Shown: one piece after another, positions 54,905 to 64,000 of the stretch
How the letters are laid out: every line of letters begins with the position of its first letter
Numbering within the stretch: the stretch's first letter is position 1
NCBI RefSeq assembly: GCF_003573695.1
Contig: NC_039361.1
Span: 42,059,673 to 42,123,672, forward strand
Length of the DNA stretch: 64,000 nt
Origin: Papaver somniferum
Taxonomy: Eukaryota > Streptophyta > Magnoliopsida > Ranunculales > Papaveraceae
Reading direction: 5' to 3'
Notes under the pieces: generated by a model
What the model was told of the DNA's origin: nothing
The model's database searches: none
The model's input: the letters and a program-made list of their open reading frames with translations, nothing else
Program-made: the position numbers and the translations under genes

Positions 54905-57260
54905 AAAAAAAATGCATCGTTTTTAATGACACAGAAGTATCTGAGGTGCAGGATAAGCAAAAGAAGCAGTGACGGATAAGCTTTTCAAGTTTTCTAATTC
55001 CCTCTCTAGTGCTCGCGTGTTTATCACGTGACTGTTTTATCATCAGCACGCATGCGCTTTGTACGTGTGCAGGCAATACTTAAGTCTGTTAAGCTGGACC
55101 ACAAATGACGATTATCTCCCCTAACGGAAGGATCTGTCTTCTCCTCCCAAACACTGTTATTAGTCTTGACTCATTAATTATGACCGATTTAAAATATTGC
55201 GTGAGACTAATTGTGACTGATAGTGTTTATATAAGAGTGTACATGGTCTCTCTTGTATTATCCCGTAGGATTTGAGCTCTTTTTTCCATATATTTAAAAT
55301 TAGTAATTTGATGATATGTTTTTCTCAATGAAGCTATGAATTTGTACCAAAATTGAGTACAATGCAAGATACCAAACTTTATTATTTACCAATCTTAATT
55401 TTAACTGTTAATTTTTAATGTCTTCAGAATAGTAGATTGTTGTGTTATATGTTTCTGATTATGCTCATTTTAGTAGTTATGTAGATTGTTATAAGATGAA
55501 TGTATCATCAAAATATTAACTTTAAATAATTTGAATTTCACGCAAAAAAAAGGTGTCGTAGATCATGTGAGATAATGTCTATATTAGAGTGTACATGGAT
55601 CCTCACTTTTGATTAAATAACCTTAATTAGTGATAGGAAAATTCTTTCTGCATTCACAATTAGATACGTAAATAATCGATAGTGGTGGTGCAGTTAGATT
55701 AAAAAATACACGAGCAAAATATTTTCCAGATTTTAAACATAAAGTATGACATTTTTGTTTGATTGTTTCCCAACCGAAAGTGTTGGAGGTGAAGCATTCT
55801 CTTCCACCATGTGTCTACTTTTTTAACATTGAAATTTATAACAACGTCTTTCTCTACTAATGTGTCCACATCATATAACACATAAGGAAAAATTCTTATT
55901 TTCCATCTTCGTCATTTTTGTCGATCTTGTATTACAATATCAACATTTATCTCACCCTAAGTCGATAACGATAACAAGTCAAATGAAAGTTATAAAGCCT
56001 CCAACTTCTTTTTTATATCTTGAAATCGGTAAAATAACTCAGTCGAATTGCGATTATTGGGGTTACTTGTATCATTGTAGAAGTTTTTATATATTTTATG
56101 GACATAACTTATACTTATTAATCCATTTTGACGTCGTTCCACATCCTAGCCGGATAACAAGCTACGTTGTATCGACAAAGCAATAAATCTTCATCTTTTG
56201 TATACTCTGCAGGATTAATGTATGGTTGAGCCATTAATCAGTAAATTTATGGGTGTATAAGGTATGATTTTTGGAGAAGGTGCGGTTTTAGAATAGAAAT
56301 TTTTTTAATTTATAGGAAGTGGATTGAGAGCCGTTGGATGGGACGAGACTCGTCTCAATATGAGACTCGATGGACGAACCGTCATATTCGAGGGTTTATC
56401 CATCCATTTTACTTGTTTGTCAATCCCACGTATGGGTACTAAATACGCAAGTATGCTTATTTGCCGGTTGGGAAGCACTAATATAGATCACGGGATACAG
56501 ACATGACACGAACACAGAGATCGGTTAAATTTGAAATCATCAAGACGCGAACACGTTTATATATATTAATTAAATAATTTATATAAAGAAAGATCGCAAT
56601 TTTATAACATATTAAATACATTGATGACGTCAAAACATTAGAAAAACTAAATTTTATGTCGTCGTAGGTTAGCCGATATGTAGAAAAACCAACTTAATTT
56701 CCCAAACATATTGCCCAACTAGTAAATGAAGTATAAATTTCTACAGGCTCATCGTATCGGTATCCCACACGCAGTTATGCATCCGACGCACGTCTAACGC
56801 GGACACGGCGCCAATTCGGCAGATGTGGGTGCTTCACAGTTTGCCAGTTCCACTGGACTTGCCCTTAGCAGTGCAATAAAAGATCCGGTTAAAGTATTTT
56901 GCTTGACCTGTTGGTCCGGTAACCAGTTGTCAAAGAAATGAAATATAAAGAAAACCCGAAGGGTTTAGGCAAAATGGTTTTCCAGAGTGTTTTGGGAGGA
57001 AGGACAACAATTCATTTAGAGAAAAAAGAATCTAAATTCTCTGAAACTATACGTTTGCTTTCTGAGAGAAATGGGGTTCTGAGAAATTTGTGAAAACTTG
57101 ACTTTTCTTTTTTGTTTTTGAGTTTGAAGATCATCAAGTTTGGGCTTTTACGGTTGGTACTGATAAAATTGGGGATCAGATGTTGAAGGAGATTCCGTGA
57201 GCCTTACTGTCAGGTAATTGCTACTGAAACTGAACTAATTTTAGCTAATTTTCAAGCAAG
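54905..57260 (+). other. Intergenic DNA upstream of the F-box gene
   Basis: AT-rich, with no recognisable protein. The last 270 bases (about 56985-57260) look like an F-box gene leader: purine-rich, with a possible splice donor near 57210 (TCAG|GTAATTGC). The short frames at 55860-56186 and 56324-56506 match nothing known. Confidence 0.45.
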
Positions 57261-58446
57261 ATGACTTCTATTTCTGATTGCAACAATCCATCATCATCAT
57301 CATCGTCGTCAGCATTAGCATCTGTTCTAGTTAGCAACGTTGATATGTTAACCCAGATTCTATTGCGTTTACCAGTTAAATCCCTGCTAGTATTCAAATC
57401 AGTATCGAAACACTGGTTTTCCCTTATTTCTGATCCATTTTTCTGCAACAAATACAATAAATTTCAAAAATCACTTTCAATCAGAGGCCTACACACACGA
57501 GAATATCTTTCATGTGGTGTTTCCTCAAGACTCCAATACGTTCCCCTCGATGGATCCACATCCTCTGCCCCCTTCAAAACCCTAGATTTTATCAATGATC
57601 CATCAGGTATAAGGATAGTGCAATCTTGCAATGGTCTCATATGTTGCAGGAGTAATCCCAGACCCGTCAGACGATTTATATCGTACATATTACGTCTGCA
57701 ATCCATCTATGAGACAATATTGCCCAGTTGTTTGTGAATCTCAGAAGAAAGGTTTTGAACAACTTTTTAGTGTCAGTTTAGCATAAGACCCACTCAAGTC
57801 ACCTCATTATAAAGTTGTTTGTCTTTGGTTGGTTTCAAGACCCACATTTTTTACTGCCAATTATCAAATTGAGGTATACTCATCTGAAACAGCTTCGTGG
57901 AAGCTATCTGGAGAGGTTTTCTCCAGATTGTATCGTCATTACATGAGTAACTGTGTGTTTTGGAATGGTCCATTGCATTGGATAGACATCTTCGGGATTT
58001 TATTTTACTTCAATGTTGATCAAGAATTAAGGATGGAAATGAAAATGCCAGTGTATGACAAAGAGCTTCATATGGAGCCAAAACACTTTGGGGAGTGTAA
58101 GGGTCGCCTATATCTTACATTTAGTCCTGTACATTCACCTGCCAATTTTGAAATCTTCGAAATGAAGACAGACTACACAGGTTGGAGCAAAAGATATGTT
58201 GTTAATCTCCAGCAAGTGTTATCAGTGTATCCAGGATTTGATGAATATTCATCAAAGGAGTTCGATGTATTACTTGTCAGGGAAGTAGAAGAGGAGTCAC
58301 CGAAGAACATGGTATTAATGCGAGTAAAGGATAAAATTCTTGCTTATGATCTACAGGACATGAGCTTTAAGGAAATTCGAAATACTCCTCGACATTTTCA
58401 CGAAAATGTTGCCTATCAATATATTCCGTCGCTCGCCTGTGTTTGA
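57261..58446 (+). pseudogene. F-box/associated-interaction-domain protein, disrupted
   Basis: F-box proteins are substrate adaptors of SCF ubiquitin ligases. After a Ser-rich start (an imperfect TCA repeat), residues about 28-68 form the F-box: LTQILLRLPVKSLLVFKSVS, then KHWFSLISDPFF. Next comes SCNGLICC, typical of the associated interaction domain. Near 57663 the frame shifts by one base; the sequence continues with YYVCNP, VYSSETASWK, CVFWNGPLHWI and a normal C-terminus to 58446. A TAA near 57784 replaces the tyrosine expected in LAYDPLKSPHYKVV. One shift and one stop make it non-coding as written. The rest is well preserved, so the loss is recent or partly a sequencing artefact. Confidence 0.82.
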
Positions 58447-59010
58447 TTGTGTACTTCATTTGCTAGACCTGTTCTCTTTACTTTTGGTATGTATTAAAGA
58501 AGTGTGCACATTAGAATTTACACTGGAGGGTATTTCTTTATCAATGCTGAACTTGTTGAATATGTTCTTAAGCTTTTGGGGTGGGGGTTTTGGTTGGCAG
58601 TGCTGGTATCTAACAATGTTATTTAGCTATCAAAAACATTGATATGAATCTATAATGTGAACTGACCCGACTGATTATTTTTTATTATTATTATTATGTT
58701 TGGTAAATTTCTTTGTTCTAGCACTACTTTTGTGAGTTCGTGCTTTAGCTCTAGACCTGATTTTGTTTTAGGTGGTTGCAGATCTTGAAAATTCTGACGA
58801 AAATTAGATTTGGGCATGTCTACAGGGAAGTTAACTTCTCTGCAGACACACATGCCAAGAGGGGTGCTGGTTTGGGAAGTGGTTTGGTAGAGGCTTTTGA
58901 TACTAGACCAACTTTTTGAGGAATGCTGGAACATCAAGATGCCTTGTATTATTCAGGTAGGCTAGATGTCTTGAGTGTGGTTTTTTTTTCTTTTAATGTG
59001 TTTTGGTTGC
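58447..59010 (+). other. F-box gene 3' flank
   Basis: Probable 3' untranslated sequence, with a TTATTATTATTATTATG run (58680-58697) and no further gene. Confidence 0.45.
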
Positions 59011-59175
59011 GGAAATGCTATTTGGCTCCCTATTCTCCGCCTCCCTATTCACCTCCCTATAATCTAAGCCTCACATCTATGTCGAGATTCGCATTCAGGT
59101 TTAGGTGGGTTCACCATTCCCCTAATGTGGGGTTTAGATTGTAGGGAGGAGAATAGGGAGTTGAATAGCACTGCC
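59011..59175. mobile_element. MITE of about 165 bp
   Basis: The left end GGAAATGCTATTTGGCTCCC and the right end (complement GGCAGTGCTATTCAACTCCC) are imperfect inverted repeats of about 45 bp, including CCCTATTCTCC on both sides. The GGNNNTGCTATT start is common among plant MITEs. No clear target duplication is visible, so the superfamily stays open. Confidence 0.7.
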
Positions 59176-59845
59176 GGGCTGGTTGTGAGTCTCTGTTTTG
59201 TAAGGTTCTTTGGTGATTAAAGTCATTGAGTTAATATGTCACGGCTCCTTAAACGAGTTTTATGTACTGGTACAAGTAGAACTTTTGTAGAGGCTACAAG
59301 TCCAGACATAGCATTTTTGTTACTTAGAGCAGGATGAGATTTGAGGACTCCAAAAATAGAAATCTGACTTTTAGTTAGGACAGATTGTGTGAATTAGGAC
59401 AGGTTGAACAGCATTACTAAAACACACGACTTTTTGACCTGACATTTCTGTTTCACCTGTGGCGCTGGTGGTCATGGTAGGCAAGCAATGACAGTGGAAA
59501 TGGTAATGCAAACTGTATCAAATCTAGTCTTTGTCCTTTTCGACTTAAGTCACCCTCAATGAAATCCGCTTTCAAGAATCTGCAGGAAAATGGAATTCCA
59601 GATAATGTCTGGCAAAAAAAAAGTACCTAGTCTCAGGCAGCACCACCTTTGAAGATCGCATAATATGATTCAGTGTATAGAACTAGGTTTGCAAGAATTA
59701 GATCATGATTTGGACTCATAAATCAATAATCAAGGAGTTGCAATTATAGCATACCAATTGTCAGTGAGAGTACTCAGTCAGTCGCAGAAGACTCTCAACT
59801 ATCTCCACGGCCTACGGAAGCCGTTTGTCAAGCCAAGCACTGAGT
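59176..59845 (+). other. Intergenic DNA before the third Copia element
   Basis: No gene or repeat is recognised. Homology to Copia gag begins abruptly near 59846, so the element's 5' LTR and gag start are missing. Confidence 0.4.
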
Positions 59846-62800
59846 CAAGTCATTTGATAAATTACCCCCATCTTGGAAAGGTTTTCGTAATGCTTTGCGT
59901 CAAAAAACTAAGGAATTTTCTCTTGAAAGTTTGATTGTTAAGCTCAGGGTTGAAGAGGAAGCACGGAAACAAGACAGAAAGGAAGAGATTCTTATAGTTT
60001 CCAATAATAAGAATCAGATTCAACCGAGTTTGAAACCTAAGAAAAAACCGATGAAACCTGACCATAACAAAAGAAAAGGAAAACCTAATCAAAACAAGAA
60101 CCCACACCCATCAAGAAAATTTCAGAATTCTGATTCTGAGTTCCTTTGTTATACCTGCGGTAAACCAAACCACATGGCTAGGGACTGTAGGAATAACAAA
60201 GGAAAGAATTACCATGGTTTCTGATCCAGAGATTCACATGGTTGGTGGAACCGATGGGTGGTGGATAGACAGTGATGCTTCGCGCCATTGTTGTTTTGAT
60301 AGGTCCATATTTAAGAGCTATGCAGAAATCAAGGATAAGAAAGTGTTGTTGGGAGACTCCCATACCACTATTGTGAAAGGTTCTGGTACGGTAGAACTGA
60401 AGTTTACTTCTGGGAAGACAATTATGCTGAAAGATGTCCTCCACACTCCAGAAATGAGAAACAATCTTGTTTCCGGCTATCTTCTCAACAAGGCTGGGTT
60501 GTATCAAACTATTGGATCTGATGTTTACACAATTACTAAAAACAGAGTGTTTGTAGGAAAAGGTTATGCTGCTGATGGAATGTTTAAGCTTAATGTTGAA
60601 ATGAATAAAATTGCATCTTCTTCTTATATGGTGTGTACTTTTAATGTTTGGCATGCTATACTTTGTCATGTGAACAGTAGATCAGTAGATACCATGAGAA
60701 AGCAAGGTCTTATTCCAAAACTATCCATGCATGATTTTGAAAAATGTGAATCTTGTAGTCAAGCTAAGATAACCAAGAGTTCCCATAAATCTGTTATTAG
60801 AGAATCTGAACCATTAGAGTTAGTGCATTCTGATCTGTGTGAATATGAAGGTATATTAACTAGAAATGGAAAGAGATATGTCATGACTTTTATTGATGAT
60901 TATTCTAATTATACCTATGTTTTCTTGCTAAGTCATAAGAATGAAGCTATTGAAAAATTTAAGGTTTTTATTGTTGAAGTTGAAAATCAATTTGGTAGGA
61001 AAATTAAAAGATTTCGTAGTGATAGGGAACTGAATATGATTCTAAACCATTCACGGAAATTTATGAATCTTCTGGAATTATACATGAAAAAACTGCTACG
61101 TATAACCCTGAAATGAATGGAAAAGCTGAAAGAAAGAATCGTACATTTACTACTCTTGTGACTGCATGTTTGCTGAGTTCTGATGCTGCCCCTCATTGGT
61201 GGGGAGAAATTTTGCTGATTGTTTGCTATGTTTTGAATCGTGTGAAAAATTCAAAAACTAAAATTTCACCCTATGAAATTTGGTAAAATTGAGAACCAAA
61301 TGTATGTTATTTTAAAGTATGGGGTTGTTTGGCTTATGTTCGTATTCCTGATCCTAAAAGATCAAAGCTAGCTAGTAAAGCTTATGAATGTGTTTTTGTT
61401 GGGTATGCTCAAAACAGTAAATCTTATAGATTTTTTGATCTAAATAATAAAGTTATTATTGAATCTATTGATGATGATTTCTTTGAAGATAGATTTCCTT
61501 TTAAATCTAGAAATAGTGGGGGTTCTCTACATAGTACAAGTTATGAACTTAGAATAGAAGAACCTAGAACTGCAGAGACTAGAGACGCTTAAATTGAACC
61601 CAGACGTAGTAAAAGGGCTAGGATTGCGACAGATTATGGTTCTGACTTTGAAGTTTGTACCCTAGAGGAAGACCCTTCTAGTCTTCAAGAGGCACTTAAT
61701 TCTCCTGAATCTGGTTTTTGGCAAAAAGCCATAGATAATGAAATGGACTCCCATAATCTTAATGGAACTTGGCACCTAGCAGACTTACCCCCTGGTTGCA
61801 AAGCAATAGGTTTTAAATGGGTACTTAAAAGGAAGTTGAATCCTGATGGTTCAGTAGACAAACACAAAGCTAGGTTGGTAGCTAAAGGATTTAGACAAAG
61901 AGAAGATGTAGATTTCTTTGATACTTACTCTCCCGTTACAAGATTGACTTCTATTCGTGTTTTGATTGTTGTTGCTGTTGTGCATAATCTTGTTGTTCAC
62001 CAAATGGATGTTAAAACAACTTTTTTAAATGGTGAATTAGAAGAAGAAATTTACATGGAACAACCTGAAGGTTTTGTTGTTCCTGGTCAAGAACATAAAG
62101 TGTGTAAGTTAGATAAGTCATTCTATGGTTTGAAACAAGCTCTTAAGCAATGGCACGAAAAATTTGATAATTTGATGATTTCACATGGTTTCAGAATTAA
62201 TGAAAGTGACAAATGCATATACTATAAGTTTGAAAACAATACATGCATCATGATTTGTTTATATGTGGATGATTTGCTGATTTTTGGTTCAAACTTGTTT
62301 GTGGTTGAAGAAACTAAGAATATGCTTAAGTCTAACTTTGAAATGAAAGATTTGAGTGAAGCTAGTGTAATTCTTGGAATTAAGATTACTAGAATTAATG
62401 ATGGTATTTCTTTGGATCAGTCTCATTATATTGAAAAGATTTTAAAGAAGTACAACTATTTTGATTGTAAACCTGTGAGTACTTCTTTTGATGCTAGTGT
62501 TAAACTGTTTAAGAATACTGGTGATAGCATTAGACAATCTGAATATGCTAGTATAATTGGTAGTCTTCGTTATGCAACTGATTATACCAGATCAGACATT
62601 GCATATCCAGTGGGGTTTTTATGCAGGTTTACCAGTTGTCCTGGTTTGGAACACTGGAATGCAGTTGAGAGGGTTATGCGGTATCTTAAAAAGACCGCTA
62701 AACCTAGGATTAAACTATAAGAGATTTCCTGTAGTCCTTGAAGGATAATGCGATGTTGATTGGAACTCTCTTTCAGATGACTCCAAGGCCACTGGTGGAT

Positions 62801-63216
62801 GTTTGTTTAATATTGCTGGTGGTGCTGTGTCTTGGAAGTCAAAGAAACAGACAATTCTGGCTCAATCTACGATGGAGTTTGAATTGATAGCACTAGCAGC
62901 AGCTAGTGAAGAAGCAGGATGGTTGAGAAACTTGCTTTCTCAAATTCCTGTATGGGATAGACCGATACCAGCTATTATGATCCATTGTGATAGTACCGTG
63001 GCTATTGCAAAAGTACAGACCTGTTGTTATAACGGTAAGAATCGACAAATGCGTCGAAAGCACAACACAGTTAGAGAGTTTCTCACAACTAGTGTTGTAC
63101 GTGTGGATCATGTTAGGTCGGAAGAGAACTTAGCTGATTCTTTGACGAAAGGATTAGCTAGGGAAAAGGTATTATATACCTCTAAAGGCATGAGACTTTT
63201 GCCCACTAGAAGTTGA
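59846..63216 (+). pseudogene. Copia gag-pol polyprotein, multiply disrupted
   Basis: Starts within gag ([20 protein letters not shown]). A good CCHC zinc knuckle follows ([14 protein letters not shown], near 60150). The protease site near 60271 reads DSDA rather than DSGA, so activity should be lost. Integrase is shifted near 61028 and has stops near 61284-61290. A further stop lies at 61590. The reverse transcriptase frame 61743-62720 is open, with SPVTR, QMDVKTTF and YVDD. A shift near 62700 and a stop near 62748 precede RNase H, which ends with DSLTKGL. Breaks here include true nonsense changes, unlike the left-hand array. Confidence 0.9.
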
Positions 63217-63721
63217 GTCATTTTGTGATGGATACCCACCTAGAAATAGGTTCAAAGGTAATAACGATTCACAAATGATATGGAGATAAAATCATGCACC
63301 TTTACCATGGCATGATATCCTGATGCGGGTTAAGGTTGAGTTTTTTTAACTCTTAATGAAGTCTATAGCTCTGTATAGAGTGGGGTACCAAGCTACAGGA
63401 GTACCTTTGATAGACTCACCTATGTGAATGAGAAAGTGTGGCCGCTTTCTATGAGAACATGGGAAGTTCTCTAGAACATTCATTGAAACTGGGATAAACA
63501 CAGGGCCGTAATGTGATGGCATTTAAGACTTTACTCTTAGTATAGTTGTGTGTGTGTTAAGTAATCTGTTCTCTCCATAGAATTCAAAAACATGTGTTCA
63601 CTCTGTGATAGAGTTCAGAGAATTTAATACTATGTAAAGGTTCAAAATTGAAAGATACCTTTGCTTATGCACATAACTATACGAATCTTGCTCAATGATT
63701 TTAAAAATATAAGTGGGGGAT
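63217..63721 (+). other. 3' untranslated region and polypurine tract of the third Copia
   Basis: Similar in layout to 2472-3030: it includes GTGGCCGCTTTCTATGAGAA, which matches GGGGCCGCTTCCTATGAGAA of the younger family, and ends in AAGTGGGGGAT. The shared landmarks show the two families are related outside the coding region too. Confidence 0.75.
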
Positions 63722-64000
63722 TGTTGGGATATATGTTTTAAAATAATTATTTTGTACATTTATATCAACAATTCGAGCTTGGACCAGTGGTTAAACATTT
63801 TTGGCCTGGAGGGTTAAGTCTCAGGATCGAATCCCTCCCCCTACTGATTGTGCATATATATTATTATATATATAACATTAGTCCGGGATCGGGGCCTTGG
63901 GGGTCTTGGGAGGTCTCTTGAATTTGGAAAGTATTTTTGCTGTTTTTAAAAGATTTTTTTCAAACCGTTTTTACTGCACTTAATTATGTTTTAATTGCGC
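63722..64000 (+). repeat. Start of 3' LTR of the third Copia, probably interrupted
   Basis: TGTTGGGATATATG directly follows the purine tract. After only 49 bases a CAACA is met (63766-63770) and the character of the sequence changes to a tRNA-like block, suggesting an insertion within the LTR. The LTR end is beyond the window. Confidence 0.6.
63771..63920 (+). mobile_element. tRNA-derived SINE-like sequence
   Basis: Contains an A-box-like GGACCAGTGG (63781-63790) and, 33 nt on, a perfect-looking B-box GGATCGAATCC (63824-63834) followed by CTCCCC, as in RNA polymerase III promoters of tRNAs and tRNA-derived SINEs. It does not fold as a complete tRNA. The 3' end is uncertain; GT-rich sequence and later T-runs follow. 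Confidence 0.5.

Larger units (their letters stand above)
59846..64000 (+). mobile_element. Older Copia element, 5'-truncated, runs off the window
   Basis: Related to the 1-9498 family at the protein level but clearly distinct in DNA. It contains the gag C-terminus, all pol domains with several stops, a 3' untranslated region, a purine tract (AAGTGGGGGAT, 63711-63721) and the start of the 3' LTR (TGTTGGG, 63722). The number of stops marks it as older than the left-hand array. Confidence 0.88.

Noticed and set aside
55860..56186. 108-codon plus-strand frame
   Set aside because: Hydrophobic, AT-driven composition without homology or gene signals.
63780..63840. True tRNA gene
   Set aside because: A and B boxes are present but no complete cloverleaf or acceptor stem could be formed.

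Overview
This is nuclear DNA from a plant, almost certainly a dicot. It is AT-rich, its few host genes carry introns, and it is packed with plant-type transposable elements: Ty1/copia and Ty3/gypsy LTR elements, Helitrons, a pogo/Emigrant-like element, a LINE tail, a MITE and a possible SINE. No species can be named from the sequence. Only one host gene looks potentially functional, a coiled-coil membrane protein on the minus strand at 51.4-54.4 kb. An F-box gene at 57.3-58.4 kb is broken, and fragments of SUFB (48.2 kb) and of a NIPA-type transporter gene (13.3 kb) are relics.

Layout. 1-9498: tandem Copia array (pol - LTR - gag/pol - LTR) of two almost identical units sharing the middle LTR. 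9499-13860: low-complexity host-like DNA with a short palindrome array, a truncated LTR and the NIPA exon relic. 13861-33522: a nest of one long-LTR Copia family (LTR about 2.45 kb). It holds an inverted LTR pair forming a 5.1 kb palindrome, a gag-only element (16508-25307, plus strand) and a second element on the minus strand with a different internal region (25308-33522). A 3.8 kb non-autonomous gypsy element (27433-31263) sits in the second element's LTR with an exact 5-bp target duplication. 33523-35580: AT-rich DNA and a pogo-like relic. 35578-48050: a train of head-to-tail, minus-strand, non-autonomous Helitrons, one of which holds a solo LTR with an exact 5-bp target duplication. 48210-49901: SUFB pseudogene, LINE 3' tail, inverted-repeat cluster and a pogo-like right end. 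50-59 kb: the gene-bearing part. 59846-64000: a third, older Copia element, 5'-truncated, with a tRNA-SINE-like sequence just inside its 3' LTR.

Most notable points. (1) The young Copia family has no tRNA primer site next to its LTR. Instead, 14 bases starting 3 nt after the LTR end are exactly complementary to a segment of the same LTR inside the predicted transcript leader, which suggests self-primed reverse transcription. (2) Several Helitrons are joined directly, 3' CTAG to the next 5' end. (3) The inverted LTR pair carries its inverted homology on into about 50 bp of flanking sequence. (4) Many reading-frame breaks in otherwise near-perfect genes are single-base losses, often in homopolymers, so part of the apparent decay may be assembly error. 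All calls come from reading the sequence; no database search was possible.
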